From an uncultured Collinsella sp. (GTDB lineage: Bacteria; Actinomycetota; Coriobacteriia; Coriobacteriales; Coriobacteriaceae), in the NCBI GenBank assembly GCA_958408685.1, contig CATYLC010000025.1, positions 1 through 27,771 of the forward strand: a stretch of 27,771 bases of DNA, given 5' to 3'. Made by a program: the position numbers and the translations under genes. A model generated the notes under the pieces. It saw only the letters and a program-made list of their open reading frames with translations, ran no database searches and was not told the DNA's origin. Below, in pieces: positions 7,765 through 15,603 of this stretch. Positions within the stretch are counted from its first letter, which is position 1. Each line of letters opens with the position of its first letter.

Positions 7765-7937
7765 GATGGGTCGTGCGTCAAGCGATGTGGCAAGTTCTTG
7801 GTTAGATATTGGTCAGTTTTGGGTCAACCTTGCCAAAAGCTTGACGAATGCAGATTTAGACGTCGACGAATGAACACTTCAGGTGGGCTCCAAGCAAAAT
7901 TCTGGGCTGATTCTCGATAATCGCCTTCAATCGCCCC
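7765..7937. other. Non-coding stretch before prmC
   Basis: I see no gene and no clear structure here. Short open frames lack ribosome-binding sites and family features. Confidence 0.4.
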
Positions 7938-7964
7938 TTGCCAAGCGTTGGCCTCGCTTACAAT
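7938..7964 (+). promoter_or_regulatory. Candidate promoter of prmC
   Basis: TTGCCA (7938) and TACAAT (7959-7964) are separated by 15 bases, or by 16 if the upstream box is read as CTTGCC. The predicted start lies about 40 bases before the prmC ATG. A separate promoter fits the terminators lying between prfA and prmC. Confidence 0.45.
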
Positions 7965-8012
7965 CTGCTCCGACATTCGCGCGCCGTCCGGCGCTTAAGA
8001 GGGGAGGGCCCC

Positions 8013-9287
8013 ATGGCAAACGAGATTTGGACCATCAAGCGTTGTCTCGAGTGGACCAAGGAGTATCTGGCCGAGCGCGGCGAGGAGCACCCCCGTCTTT
8101 CTGCCGAGTGGCTGCTGTGCGCAGCTACGGGTCTGGCGCGTATCGACTTATATATGCGCATGGACGAGACGCTCGACGCAGCGCAGCTCGAGACCATGCA
8201 CGCGGCGGTCGTCCGTCGCGCGAAGGGCGAGCCGCTGCAGTACATCACCGGTAGCACGCAGTTTCGCATGATCGACGTCGCGTGCGCCCCCGGTGTGCTC
8301 ATCCCGCGCCCCGAGACCGAGATGCTCGTCGAAGAAGTTCTGAACTATCTGGATGCCGAGGTGCTGAGCCCCGAGGCCGCTGCCCGCCAGCGCGTGGAGC
8401 TGCCTTGGAACGATGAGGTCGAGCAGGCCCGCAAAGCCGAGGCGGCGCTGGCTGACGAACGCGCGGCCGCCGAGCGCCGTGCCGCCAACCTGACGGCCGC
8501 CGATGAGGCTGCGCTGGGTAGCGACGTGCTCGGCAGCCGCGCCTATGCCGAGGAACTGGCCGACCGCGAGGCCGAGGAAGCCGCCGCGCAGGCAGCAGAA
8601 GCCGAAGCGGCAGAAGCAGAGGCCATGGAAACCCCCGAGCCCGAGCTCGACGAATACGGCATCGCCATTGAGGACAACGACCAACAGGCGACTCCCGCGC
8701 AAGATGCCGCCGAGGCCAACGTATCTGCCCCAGCCGAGCCCCGCACTGCCCGCGTTCTCGAGGTCGGCTGCGGCACGGGCTGCATTTCGCTCTCCCTTGC
8801 CTGGGAGCGCCGCGGGCACGTTACCTGCACTGCTACCGATATCGAGCCGCGCGCCATCGACCTTGCTACCAAAAACCGCGATGCGCTTGGCCTCACGTCC
8901 GACGAGGTCGCCTTCAGCCTCACAAACCTGGTGAGCTCCATTCCCCGCGAAGAGTGGGGCACCTTTGACGTACTCGTCTCCAACCCGCCCTACATCCCCA
9001 CCGATGTCATGCGCTCGCTGCCGCATGAGGTCAAGGACTTTGAGCCCGATCTGGCGCTCGAGGGCGGTGCCGACGGTCTCGATATCTTCCGCCGCCTGCT
9101 CAACGCGGCGCCCTACATGCTGCGTGCCGGCGGCCTGTTTGCCTGCGAGCTCTACGAGGGCGCGCTCGACGCCGCGGCCGAGCTCTGTCGTCAAGCAGGC
9201 CTTTCGGACGTGCGTATCGTCCACGACCTCACCGATCGTCCCCGCATCGTTCGAGCCATCGTCACCGAGCCCAAACAGTGTATTTAA
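8013..9287 (+). CDS. prmC: Release factor glutamine methyltransferase with a large acidic insert
   Basis: PrmC uses S-adenosylmethionine to methylate the GGQ glutamine of release factors, which fits the upstream prfA. Residues 1-113 are the helical substrate-binding domain, including GEPLQYITGS and PRPETE. The methyltransferase domain follows from about 246: the SAM motif VLEVGCGTGCISL is at 248-260 and the catalytic NPPY at 324-327. The protein is 424 residues, against about 280-290 for the family. The excess is a low-complexity Ala/Glu-rich segment at about 115-244 (DNA 8355-8744) inserted exactly between the two domains. The reading frame is open throughout and both domains are intact, so the enzyme is probably functional. 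The ATG at 8013 is preferred over an upstream ATG at 7938 because GGGGAGGG lies just before it and the PrmC homology begins there. Confidence 0.92.
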   Translation: MANEIWTIKRCLEWTKEYLAERGEEHPRLSAEWLLCAATGLARIDLYMRMDETLDAAQLETMHAAVVRRAKGEPLQYITGSTQFRMIDVACAPGVLIPRPETEMLVEEVLNYLDAEVLSPEAAARQRVELPWNDEVEQARKAEAALADERAAAERRAANLTAADEAALGSDVLGSRAYAEELADREAEEAAAQAAEAEAAEAEAMETPEPELDEYGIAIEDNDQQATPAQDAAEANVSAPAEPRTARVLEVGCGTGCISLSLAWERRGHVTCTATDIEPRAIDLATKNRDALGLTSDEVAFSLTNLVSSIPREEWGTFDVLVSNPPYIPTDVMRSLPHEVKDFEPDLALEGGADGLDIFRRLLNAAPYMLRAGGLFACELYEGALDAAAELCRQAGLSDVRIVHDLTDRPRIVRAIVTEPKQCI

Positions 9288-9320
9288 GCTGAATAAATAG
9301 ACATTTGCGCAAGTTTGTCC

Positions 9321-9348
9321 TTGCAATATACCGTAAAACTTCTACTAT
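9321..9348 (+). promoter_or_regulatory. Candidate promoter of the toxin-antitoxin pair
   Basis: TTGCAA (9321-9326) and TACTAT (9343-9348) are 16 bases apart. The predicted transcript would start close to or inside the AAGGAG site at 9351-9356, giving a very short leader. An upstream alternative is TTGCGC (9305) with TATACC (9327), also 16 bases apart. Confidence 0.45.
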
Positions 9349-9362
9349 AGAAGGAGAAAGGT

Positions 9363-9758
9363 ATGTCAAATCAGCTGCATCGGTACCGTATCGTGCTTGA
9401 TTACATTGAACCTTGGCTTGATGAGCAGGATGAAGCTACGCTGAAGCAGATTTATGCAGACCTTTTGGTGCTCGAGAAGGAAGGTCCCAGCCTTGGTCGT
9501 CCGCTGGTTGACCGCGTAAAGGGCTCGAAGCTTCATCATTTAAAGGAGCTGAGAGTGACGTCGTGTGGTGGGCAGGTGATTCGCATCCTCTTCGCCTTTG
9601 ACCCCAAGCGCCAGGCGGTATTGCTATTGGCGGGTGATAAGTCGCGAGCGGGATCGTCAAGGGCAAAATGGAACGGTTGGTATGCGATCAACATTCCAAG
9701 GGCCGAGCAAATATACCGTCGCCACGTAAGGAGGCTCGATCGAGATGGAACTGCATGA
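9363..9758 (+). CDS. RelE/HigB-like toxin (phage Gp49-type)
   Basis: The 131-residue basic protein has the HigB/Gp49 pattern: a helical N-terminus, then LKELRV (61-66), a QVIRILFAFD strand (71-80), VLLLAGDKSR (86-95) and a C-terminal helix with several Arg. Members of this superfamily are usually ribosome-dependent mRNA interferases that halt translation. The start has a strong AGAAGGAG site. Its end overlaps the following helix-turn-helix gene by 14 bases, and toxin-first order is typical of higBA systems. It sits alone between housekeeping genes, which fits an independently acquired module. Family membership is fairly secure; activity is inferred. Confidence 0.82.
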   Translation: MSNQLHRYRIVLDYIEPWLDEQDEATLKQIYADLLVLEKEGPSLGRPLVDRVKGSKLHHLKELRVTSCGGQVIRILFAFDPKRQAVLLLAGDKSRAGSSRAKWNGWYAINIPRAEQIYRRHVRRLDRDGTA

Positions 9759-10047
9759 GTATATGGAATCTCGCGGGATAACACGCGACTCCATTACCGC
9801 CGAGCAGGAGAGGACTCGCGATCGTATCGAAGCCTATAAGCTTGCTCAGATTCGCAGGTTAAAAGATCTAACACAGGCGTCGGTCGCCCAGTCGATGGGC
9901 GTTTCTCAAAAACGTGTATCCGAGCTCGAGCGTGGGGAGTTGGGTTCGATGAGGCTCGACACGCTGAGCAGGTACGCAGAGAGCCTCGGCGGAAAACTGG
10001 TTGCAAGCATCGAGTTTCCCGATCGTACCGTTACGCTTGCGCGCTAA
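9745..10047 (+). CDS. HigA/XRE-family antitoxin
   Basis: The 100-residue protein has a Cro/C1-type helix-turn-helix at about 42-64 (LTQASVAQSMGVSQKRVSEL, then ERG). It ends in a short beta segment (GGKLVASIEF) typical of HigA2-like antitoxins. The N-terminal 35 residues are charged and helical. Such proteins neutralise the cognate toxin and repress the shared promoter. The start overlaps the toxin gene by 14 bases, with AAGGAGG at 9728-9734 ten bases upstream, which suggests translational coupling. A target operator would be expected around 9321-9360, but no clear palindrome is visible there. Confidence 0.85.
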   Translation: MELHEYMESRGITRDSITAEQERTRDRIEAYKLAQIRRLKDLTQASVAQSMGVSQKRVSELERGELGSMRLDTLSRYAESLGGKLVASIEFPDRTVTLAR

Positions 10048-10195
10048 AAATCTTCAATTAACCCCCTGACTTTCACCGACTACTAGAGCCGCTCACCAAA
10101 CCAACATGCACTCTGGCCAAATAGGTTGAACGTTTCGTGCGAGAATGCCCCTCAGTAAACAAACTTTCACCAGAGCGTAAGGGGCTGGCATACAC

Positions 10196-10939
10196 ATGCA
10201 GACGGTCTATCGGGTATACGAGGGAACGCGCGAGCCGCATCGGCTCGCCGTCGAGCGCACGGCCGAGGTGCTCGGCCGCGGCGGCCTGGCCTTGATCCCG
10301 ACCGAGACCGTCTACGGTGTCGCCGTGGCAGTCAACGCCTTCTCGGACGCCGTGCCCCAAGATACAAGCGAATTCCCATCGTGGCCGCGCGATCCGCAGG
10401 CTGTCGTCAATGGCGCCGCGGTCCCTGCGCTCGGTACCGGCTACCGCCGCATCTTTACCCTCAAGCAGCGCAAGCTCACCCAAACGGTCGCCTGGCTGGT
10501 CGATGGCGTCGAGGCGCTCGACCGCTATGGCGTGGATATCCCGGAAGATGCCCGCGTACTTGCGCGACGATGCTGGCCGGGAGCCCTGACTATCGTGGTC
10601 AAGGCGGCTCCCTGCGTGCCGACCTTTATGCGTGCTGCCGACGACACCGTGGCCCTGCGCGCTTCGGCCTCTCCCGTGGTCCAAGCGCTCATCCGCGCCT
10701 GCGGCAGTCCCCTTGCCTGCACGAGCGCCAACACACACGGCGCGCCCTCGCCGGCAAGCTTTGCCGCCGTCGAAGGTCGCATCCTGGAGGGGGTCGATGT
10801 TGCCGTCGACGCCGGCGAGACCCCGTGTCGCGACGCCTCGACCATCGTGTCGTTCCAGCACGGCGGGCTCCAGATCCTGCGCCAAGGCGCACTTCCCGCA
10901 TCAGAGATCGAACGGGTCCTGTCTGACCCGATGCAATAG
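10196..10939 (+). CDS. tsaC: L-threonylcarbamoyladenylate synthase (YrdC/Sua5/YciO family)
   Basis: The 247-residue protein matches the YrdC fold. PTETVYGV is at 35-42, K90/R92 sit in the nucleotide-binding strand region (FTLKQRK), SAN is at 177-179, and DASTIV is at 213-218. The family makes threonylcarbamoyl-AMP from threonine, bicarbonate and ATP, the first step of the t6A37 modification of ANN-decoding tRNAs. Two features are unusual. About 25 extra residues (around 55-83, rich in Pro and Ala) follow the PTETVYG motif, and the usual KGRP loop reads KQRK. A specialised paralogue therefore cannot be excluded. AAGGGG lies 12 bases before the ATG. glpK starts 13 bases after the stop, so the two genes are probably co-transcribed. 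Confidence 0.8.
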   Translation: MQTVYRVYEGTREPHRLAVERTAEVLGRGGLALIPTETVYGVAVAVNAFSDAVPQDTSEFPSWPRDPQAVVNGAAVPALGTGYRRIFTLKQRKLTQTVAWLVDGVEALDRYGVDIPEDARVLARRCWPGALTIVVKAAPCVPTFMRAADDTVALRASASPVVQALIRACGSPLACTSANTHGAPSPASFAAVEGRILEGVDVAVDAGETPCRDASTIVSFQHGGLQILRQGALPASEIERVLSDPMQ

Positions 10940-10952
10940 AAAGGTGTAAGCG

Positions 10953-12494
10953 ATGTCGTTGAATCTGGGCAGCCTGGGCATGGAAGATGCCTCGTTTAAC
11001 TTTGGCGGTTCCTACATCATGGCGCTCGACTGCGGCACCACCTCGGTACTTGCGACCATCGTCGACGAGTACGGCTGCATCGTCGCGCAGGCACGTCGTA
11101 GCGTCAAAACCAGCTTCCCGCGTCCCGGTTGGATAGAGCAAGACCCCATGGAGGTGCTTGCCAGCCAGATCGGCGTGATGATGGAGGTCCAGTTTAAGAG
11201 CGGCATCCATTCTGACCGCATCGCCGCCATCGGTATCTCCAACCAGCGCGAGACCACGGTGGTGTGGGACCGCATAAGCGGCCAACCCATCTATAACGCC
11301 ATCGTGTGGCAATGCCGTCGCACCGCACCTCTGATCGACGAGCTGGTCGAGCGGGGCGCAGAAGAGCTGGTGCGCTCCCGCACGGGACTCACGCTCGATC
11401 CGTATTTCTCGGCTTCCAAGGTGCAGTGGATCCTCGACAACGTCGACGGTGCGCGTGAGAGCGCGGCGGCGGGCGACCTCATGTTCGGCACCATCGACAC
11501 CTGGCTCATCTACAACCTCACCGGCAGTCAGGTCTTTGCCACCGACTACACCAATGCCAGCCGCACGGCGCTCTTTAATATCCATACGCTCGATTGGGAC
11601 GACGACCTGCTGGCGCTCTTTGACGTTCCACGTTCCATGATGCCCGAGGTTCGTTGGAGCTCGGGCGACTACGGCCGCGTCGCGAGCGACATCATGACCA
11701 ACATGCCGCCCATCATGGGCGTGGCGGGCGATCAGCAGGCGTCGCTGTTCGGCCACTGCTGCTTCCATCCCGGCCAGACCAAAAACACCTATGGCACGGG
11801 TTGCTTTATGCTCATGAACACCGGCGACGAGGTCGTCGAATCCAAGAACGGTCTGGTCTCCACGATCGGTATCGCCGCGGACGGCAAGATCAGCTATGCG
11901 CTCGAGGGTTCTATCTTTGCCGCCGGCTCAACCATGAACTGGCTGCGCAACAACATGGGCATCATCTCGAGTGTGAGCGAGTCCGCGCAACTCGCCGCTT
12001 CGATCAACGACAACGAGGGCTGCTACTTCGTCCCCGCCTTCGCTGGCCTGGGCGCTCCCTGGTGGGACCCGCGTGCCCGCGGTATCGTGTGCGGCCTGAC
12101 CGGTGCCTCGAGTCGCGCGACCATTGTGCGTGCGGCCTGCGAGTCCATGGCCTACCAGAGTTATGACGTGCTGCGCGCCATGGAGCAGGACGTGGGACTT
12201 TCGATTGAGCGCCTGTCCGTCGATGGCGGCGCCTCACGCAACGAGTTCATCATGCAATTCCAGGCCGACCTGCTGGATATCCCCGTGCTGCAATGCGAGA
12301 CGGTGGAGACCACGGCAATCGGTGCCGCGTACTTGGCGGGTCTTGCCGTCGGCTATTGGGAAGACCTGGAAGAACTGGAGCAAAATGCCCAGATCGTTAG
12401 GACCTTCCTTCCCCACATGTCCGCCGAGCGCCGCGAGCAAAACCTTGCGGGCTGGCGTGATGCAGTCAGGCGCTCGCTCAGCATCGCACAGTAG
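10953..12494 (+). CDS. glpK: Glycerol kinase
   Basis: The gene encodes an ATP-dependent kinase of the FGGY family, which converts glycerol to sn-glycerol-3-phosphate in the cytoplasm. Hallmarks are visible in order: LDCGTTS at 25-31 (phosphate-binding, with Cys where many members have Gln), GWIEQDP at 59-65, SNQRETTVVWD, GTIDTWLIYNLTG, DYTNASRTALFNI, GVAGDQQASLFG, KNTYGTGCFML, and LSVDGGASRNEFIMQFQADL near the C-terminus. The 513 residues exceed the usual ~500 because of about 16 extra residues at the N-terminus. A later start at Met23 would leave no room for the first strand, so the annotated ATG with the AAAGG site before it is kept. No glycerol facilitator or glycerol-3-phosphate dehydrogenase gene lies nearby. 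Confidence 0.95.
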   Translation: MSLNLGSLGMEDASFNFGGSYIMALDCGTTSVLATIVDEYGCIVAQARRSVKTSFPRPGWIEQDPMEVLASQIGVMMEVQFKSGIHSDRIAAIGISNQRETTVVWDRISGQPIYNAIVWQCRRTAPLIDELVERGAEELVRSRTGLTLDPYFSASKVQWILDNVDGARESAAAGDLMFGTIDTWLIYNLTGSQVFATDYTNASRTALFNIHTLDWDDDLLALFDVPRSMMPEVRWSSGDYGRVASDIMTNMPPIMGVAGDQQASLFGHCCFHPGQTKNTYGTGCFMLMNTGDEVVESKNGLVSTIGIAADGKISYALEGSIFAAGSTMNWLRNNMGIISSVSESAQLAASINDNEGCYFVPAFAGLGAPWWDPRARGIVCGLTGASSRATIVRAACESMAYQSYDVLRAMEQDVGLSIERLSVDGGASRNEFIMQFQADLLDIPVLQCETVETTAIGAAYLAGLAVGYWEDLEELEQNAQIVRTFLPHMSAERREQNLAGWRDAVRRSLSIAQ

Positions 12495-12617
12495 GGCTGT
12501 GATGGGCTGCTCGATATAACAAACCGCTAAACTAATGCATGGCGTGCGGCGGCAACATTGCTTCGCGCCTTGTCAGCAAGGTCGTTTTCCGGCCGCAACG
12601 AAAGGGGCAATCAATCC

Positions 12618-13265
12618 ATGACCGTCACCTACGATGAGTCCCGTGTGACGCTTGTCGATCACCCGCTCGTCCAGCACAAGCTGTCGATCCTGCGCGACAA
12701 AAACACCGGCACCAACCAGTTCCGCCAGCTCGTGCGCGAGCTCGCGCTTTTTGACGGCTACGAGGCCATGCGCGACCTGCCTATGGAAGACGTCGAGGTC
12801 GAGACCCCCATCACTACCGCCACGTTCAAACAGCTTGCCGGCAAGAAACTCGCCATCGTGCCCATCCTGCGTGCGGGCCTCGGCATGGTCGACGGCATCC
12901 TCGACCTGGTGCCCTCCGCTCGCGTGGGCCACATCGGCATGGAGCGCGACGAGGTCGCCCACGAGCCGCACGAGTATTACTGCAAGATGCCCAAGGATAT
13001 CGACCAGCGCATCTGCCTGGTCGTTGACCCCATGCTCGCCACGGGCGGTTCGGCCGAGATGGCCATCAGCTACCTGCGCGAGCGCGGTGTCAAGGACATC
13101 CGCATGCTGTGCATCGTCGCGGCCCCCGAGGGCCTCAAGTCGCTGACTGAGAAGGACCCCGATGTGCATATCTATACCTGCGCCATCGACGGCCATCTCA
13201 ACGAAGCTGCCTACATCGTTCCCGGCTTGGGCGACGCCGGCGACCGCATCTACGGCACGCTGTAA
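12618..13265 (+). CDS. upp: Uracil phosphoribosyltransferase
   Basis: UPRT salvages uracil by joining it to PRPP, giving UMP. The 215-residue protein shows PILRAGLGM at 82-90, the PRPP loop VDPMLATGGS at 136-145, and the uracil-binding C-terminus YIVPGLGDAGDRIYGT at 199-214. The ATG at 12618 is preferred over an upstream in-frame ATG (12558) because AAAGGGG lies about ten bases before it and family homology starts there. The 123-base leader after glpK contains a small CCTTG/CAAGG hairpin near 12569 but no recognisable riboswitch. Confidence 0.95.
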   Translation: MTVTYDESRVTLVDHPLVQHKLSILRDKNTGTNQFRQLVRELALFDGYEAMRDLPMEDVEVETPITTATFKQLAGKKLAIVPILRAGLGMVDGILDLVPSARVGHIGMERDEVAHEPHEYYCKMPKDIDQRICLVVDPMLATGGSAEMAISYLRERGVKDIRMLCIVAAPEGLKSLTEKDPDVHIYTCAIDGHLNEAAYIVPGLGDAGDRIYGTL

Positions 13266-13307
13266 TCTCTGGGCCATACCGGCTAACGTCGAAAATACGA
13301 AGAAATG

Positions 13308-13342
13308 GTGCGCGCGGTCGAACAAAAGACGACCGCGCGCAC
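13308..13342 (+). terminator. Hairpin after upp, likely terminator
   Basis: A perfect 13-bp GC-rich stem (GTGCGCGCGGTCG with its complement) spans a 9-base loop, 42 bases after the upp stop. It lacks a clean T run, so it may be a Rho-assisted end or an RNA-stabilising hairpin. Confidence 0.6.
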
Positions 13343-13457
13343 TCCTGTTAACGGACGTTTTGCCCCGCAGGGTTCGAGAAAAACGTATTACCGTACCTGC
13401 GGCATAAAGAAGGTCTTAAGAAAACGAACAGGTGCGTATTAACCGATGCTTTTTCGG

Positions 13458-13485
13458 TTGTACTTTAGCGATTGGCTCGTACAAT
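13458..13485 (+). promoter_or_regulatory. Promoter of the ATP synthase operon
   Basis: TTGTAC (13458-13463) and TACAAT (13480-13485) are 16 bases apart, close to the SigA consensus. The expected start is near 13492, about 55 bases before the first gene. Confidence 0.65.
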
Positions 13486-13547
13486 AGTCACCAATGTTTG
13501 GCGGGAACTGTCCTGTGAGGCGATAAAAAAGGAAAGTGAGGACGCCA

Positions 13548-13859
13548 GTGTTTCAGATAGCCGATCTGCTCGCTATCGTTGCAGGTGCCATCGCGGGCGC
13601 GATTGCCTTCCTTCCCTTTGTCTTTACGCTCAAGCCGGTTCTTGACGATAAGCAGAATGCGGACATGCTCAAGGGTATGGTGAGTCTGGCGGTCTCGGCA
13701 ATCGCTCTGCTCGTCTTTACCTTGGTTGTGTTTGTGTTGTTCGGAGAGGCATTTCGCATGTTCCTCCTGGGCGAGGCGATCGGCTTCGTGGCCTTTATGG
13801 CCGCCTGCGCGGTTCGCGTCGCCAAGGCGCTACGAGATCCTCATGAGGTCGAAAGGTAA
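13548..13859 (+). CDS. AtpI-like small membrane protein
   Basis: The 103-residue hydrophobic protein has about three to four predicted membrane segments (around 5-27, 43-65, 68-90) and a short charged C-terminus. It is the first gene of the ATP synthase operon, where AtpI usually sits. AtpI is reported to help c-ring assembly. Sequence similarity is not strong enough for me to go beyond position and topology. The GTG at 13548 is preferred: GTGAGG lies six bases before it, whereas the alternative GTG at 13536 would have its purine-rich site only two bases away. atpB begins three bases after the stop. Confidence 0.65.
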   Translation: MFQIADLLAIVAGAIAGAIAFLPFVFTLKPVLDDKQNADMLKGMVSLAVSAIALLVFTLVVFVLFGEAFRMFLLGEAIGFVAFMAACAVRVAKALRDPHEVER

Positions 13860-13862
13860 GTC

Positions 13863-14666
13863 GTGGAAATTTTTGAAAAGCTGCCTGATGAGATTAATCA
13901 TCTGGTCAGCGAGTTCAGCTCCACCCCTGTCGTGGGCGATCTGAGCTGCGGCATCACGCAGTACTCGTTTTGGCTGATCGTCTCCACGATCGTGCTCCTG
14001 ATCGTCCTGGCCGTGTTCAAGAAGAAGCAGACCCTGGTCCCCAAGGGCTTCTTCGTCAACGGTTTCGAGTACATCATCGAGTACGTCGAGAACGATATCG
14101 GCAAGGGCGTCGTGGGTGAGAACTGGAAGAAGCACTTCCCGTTCCTGTGCTCGCTTTTCCTGTTCATCCTGATCAATAACATGATCGGCCTGATCCCGGG
14201 AATGAAGCCCGGCACCGGTGCAATCGGCTCCACCGCCGCGCTCGCCATCTTCGCCTTCGTGTACTTCATCTACTACGGATGCAAGGCTCACGGCGTGATC
14301 GGCTACATCAAGAGCCTCGCTCCGCAGGGCGTGAGCTTCCCGATGAACGTGCTCGTGTGGGTCGTCGAGCTTTTCTCGACCTTCCTGCGCCTCATCACGC
14401 TCGCCGTCCGTCTGTTCTGCAACATGTTCGCAGGACACGTGGTCATGGGCTCGTTCGCCATCATGGCGAGCATGTTCATGCAGCCGCTGCTTCAGCAGGT
14501 TTCCGCGGCCCACGCCGTCGGCGCCCTGCCTTCGCTGGCCTGGCTTGCCATTCTCATCCTGATCTATGCGATCGAGCTTGTGGTCGGCGCCATCCAGGCT
14601 TACGTCTTCACGGTCCTTACCGCCGTGTATGTCTCCGAGGCAGAGGAGGTCGCGGAGGAGGAGTAG
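13863..14666 (+). CDS. atpB: ATP synthase F0 subunit a
   Basis: Subunit a forms the proton half-channels of the membrane motor and works against the c-ring. The 267-residue protein has multiple membrane helices. It carries the essential arginine in TLAVRLFCNMFAGH (Arg183, equivalent to E. coli Arg210), and IELVVGAIQAYVFTVL near its end, another family signature. It ends in an acidic tail (EAEEVAEEE). The start is GTG, with only a weak AGGTAAG site, which suggests coupling to the preceding gene three bases away. Confidence 0.95.
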   Translation: MEIFEKLPDEINHLVSEFSSTPVVGDLSCGITQYSFWLIVSTIVLLIVLAVFKKKQTLVPKGFFVNGFEYIIEYVENDIGKGVVGENWKKHFPFLCSLFLFILINNMIGLIPGMKPGTGAIGSTAALAIFAFVYFIYYGCKAHGVIGYIKSLAPQGVSFPMNVLVWVVELFSTFLRLITLAVRLFCNMFAGHVVMGSFAIMASMFMQPLLQQVSAAHAVGALPSLAWLAILILIYAIELVVGAIQAYVFTVLTAVYVSEAEEVAEEE

Positions 14667-14790
14667 TCTTCCGTTCGCGCCTTAAAGGTAAGGCAATTCG
14701 TTAAACCGCCGGTGCCCGTACCCATGGAGCCCGGCAGTTATAAAAAGGTTATCCTGCGTGAAATAAGACACGCACGACAAAGGAGGAATC

Positions 14791-14985
14791 GTGGGAGTTA
14801 TCGGTTACGGTCTCGGTGTTATCGGCGCTGGTCTTGCTATCGGCCTGTCTGCTCTGGGTGCTACGGGTGCTATGGCCCGTCAGCCTGAGGTCCAGGGCCG
14901 CGTGTTCACCGTCTTCATCATGGGCTCCGCTTTCGGCGAGGCTCTGGCTCTGATCGGCTTCGTTGTCGCGCTGATCGTTAAATAG
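14791..14985 (+). CDS. atpE: ATP synthase F0 subunit c
   Basis: This is the c-ring proteolipid. The 64-residue hairpin has helix 1 at about 3-28, the polar loop ARQPE at 29-33, and helix 2 at about 38-62 with the ion-binding Glu50 (GEALALIGF). The residue 13 before the loop arginine is Ile rather than Gln, and Ala follows the Glu rather than Ser, so the Na+ signature is absent and proton coupling is predicted. It is shorter than the usual 70-80 residues, because helix 1 begins almost at the start codon. The GTG start is supported by AGGAGG five bases upstream, and an in-frame TAA at 14764 rules out a longer form. The 124-base gap before it is the largest inside the operon and ends in the strongest ribosome-binding site, as expected for the high-copy subunit. 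Confidence 0.93.
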   Translation: MGVIGYGLGVIGAGLAIGLSALGATGAMARQPEVQGRVFTVFIMGSAFGEALALIGFVVALIVK

Positions 14986-15000
14986 CACGGAGCGTCAAGT

Positions 15001-15603
15001 ATGAATCTTTCATCCCAGAAGAGCGCGATCGCACTCTCCGCGTCCGCGGCCGCGCTGCTCATGCCGGTTTCCGCGTTCGCCGAGGACGGCGCCGCCGGTG
15101 CGGACATCCTCATCCCTAAGATGGCGGAGTTCATCCCGGCGCTTATCGCCTTCCTGATTATCTGGATCGTGCTGGCCAAGGTCGCCCTGCCGGGCATCAT
15201 GAAAACCATGGAGGAGCGCGGCAAGAAGATCGAGGAGAGCCTCGACGAGGCCGAGAAGACCAAGCAGGAGGCTATCGCCAAGCGCGCTGAGTCCGACTCG
15301 ATCGTCACCGACGCCCGTCGTCAGGCTGCCGACATCGTTCTCGAGGCCCGTAAGGACGCCGAGTCCGAGCGTGCCCGTATCATCGAGGCTGCTCACAAGG
15401 AGGCCGAGGAGATCATCGCCAAGGCCCATACGACCGTCGAGGACGAGCGCAAGTCCATCTACGCCGGTGCCGCGAGCTCCATCGCCGACCTGTCCGTTGC
15501 CGTCGCCACCAAGATCGTGGGCGAGGCACTCGAGGACGATGCCGAGCAGAAGAAGCTCATCGAGCGCTACATCCAGGAAGCAGGTAGCCTGAATGCCGAC
15601 TAG
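15001..15603 (+). CDS. atpF: ATP synthase F0 subunit b with a signal-peptide-like N-terminus
   Basis: Subunit b is the peripheral stalk joining F1 to the membrane. The membrane segment is at about 44-60 (EFIPALIAFLIIWIVLAK). The long charged alpha-helix that follows is rich in Glu, Lys and Ala. The first 27 residues are odd for this family. They include a Lys-containing start, a hydrophobic Ala-rich run, and AFA before EDG, which looks like a signal peptidase I site. The 200-residue length therefore exceeds the ~160 of E. coli. The stop overlaps the atpH start by 11 bases. Confidence 0.93.
   Translation: MNLSSQKSAIALSASAAALLMPVSAFAEDGAAGADILIPKMAEFIPALIAFLIIWIVLAKVALPGIMKTMEERGKKIEESLDEAEKTKQEAIAKRAESDSIVTDARRQAADIVLEARKDAESERARIIEAAHKEAEEIIAKAHTTVEDERKSIYAGAASSIADLSVAVATKIVGEALEDDAEQKKLIERYIQEAGSLNAD

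Noticed and set aside
14667..14790. Possible hidden gene or promoter between atpB and atpE
   Set aside because: There is no open frame with a ribosome-binding site. Only short GC stems (GCCGG/CCGGC, CGTG/CACG) and an isolated TTATAA without a partner box are seen.
14791..14985. Sodium-type ATP synthase c subunit
   Set aside because: The Gln in helix 1 and the Ser after the essential Glu are both absent, so a proton type is more likely.
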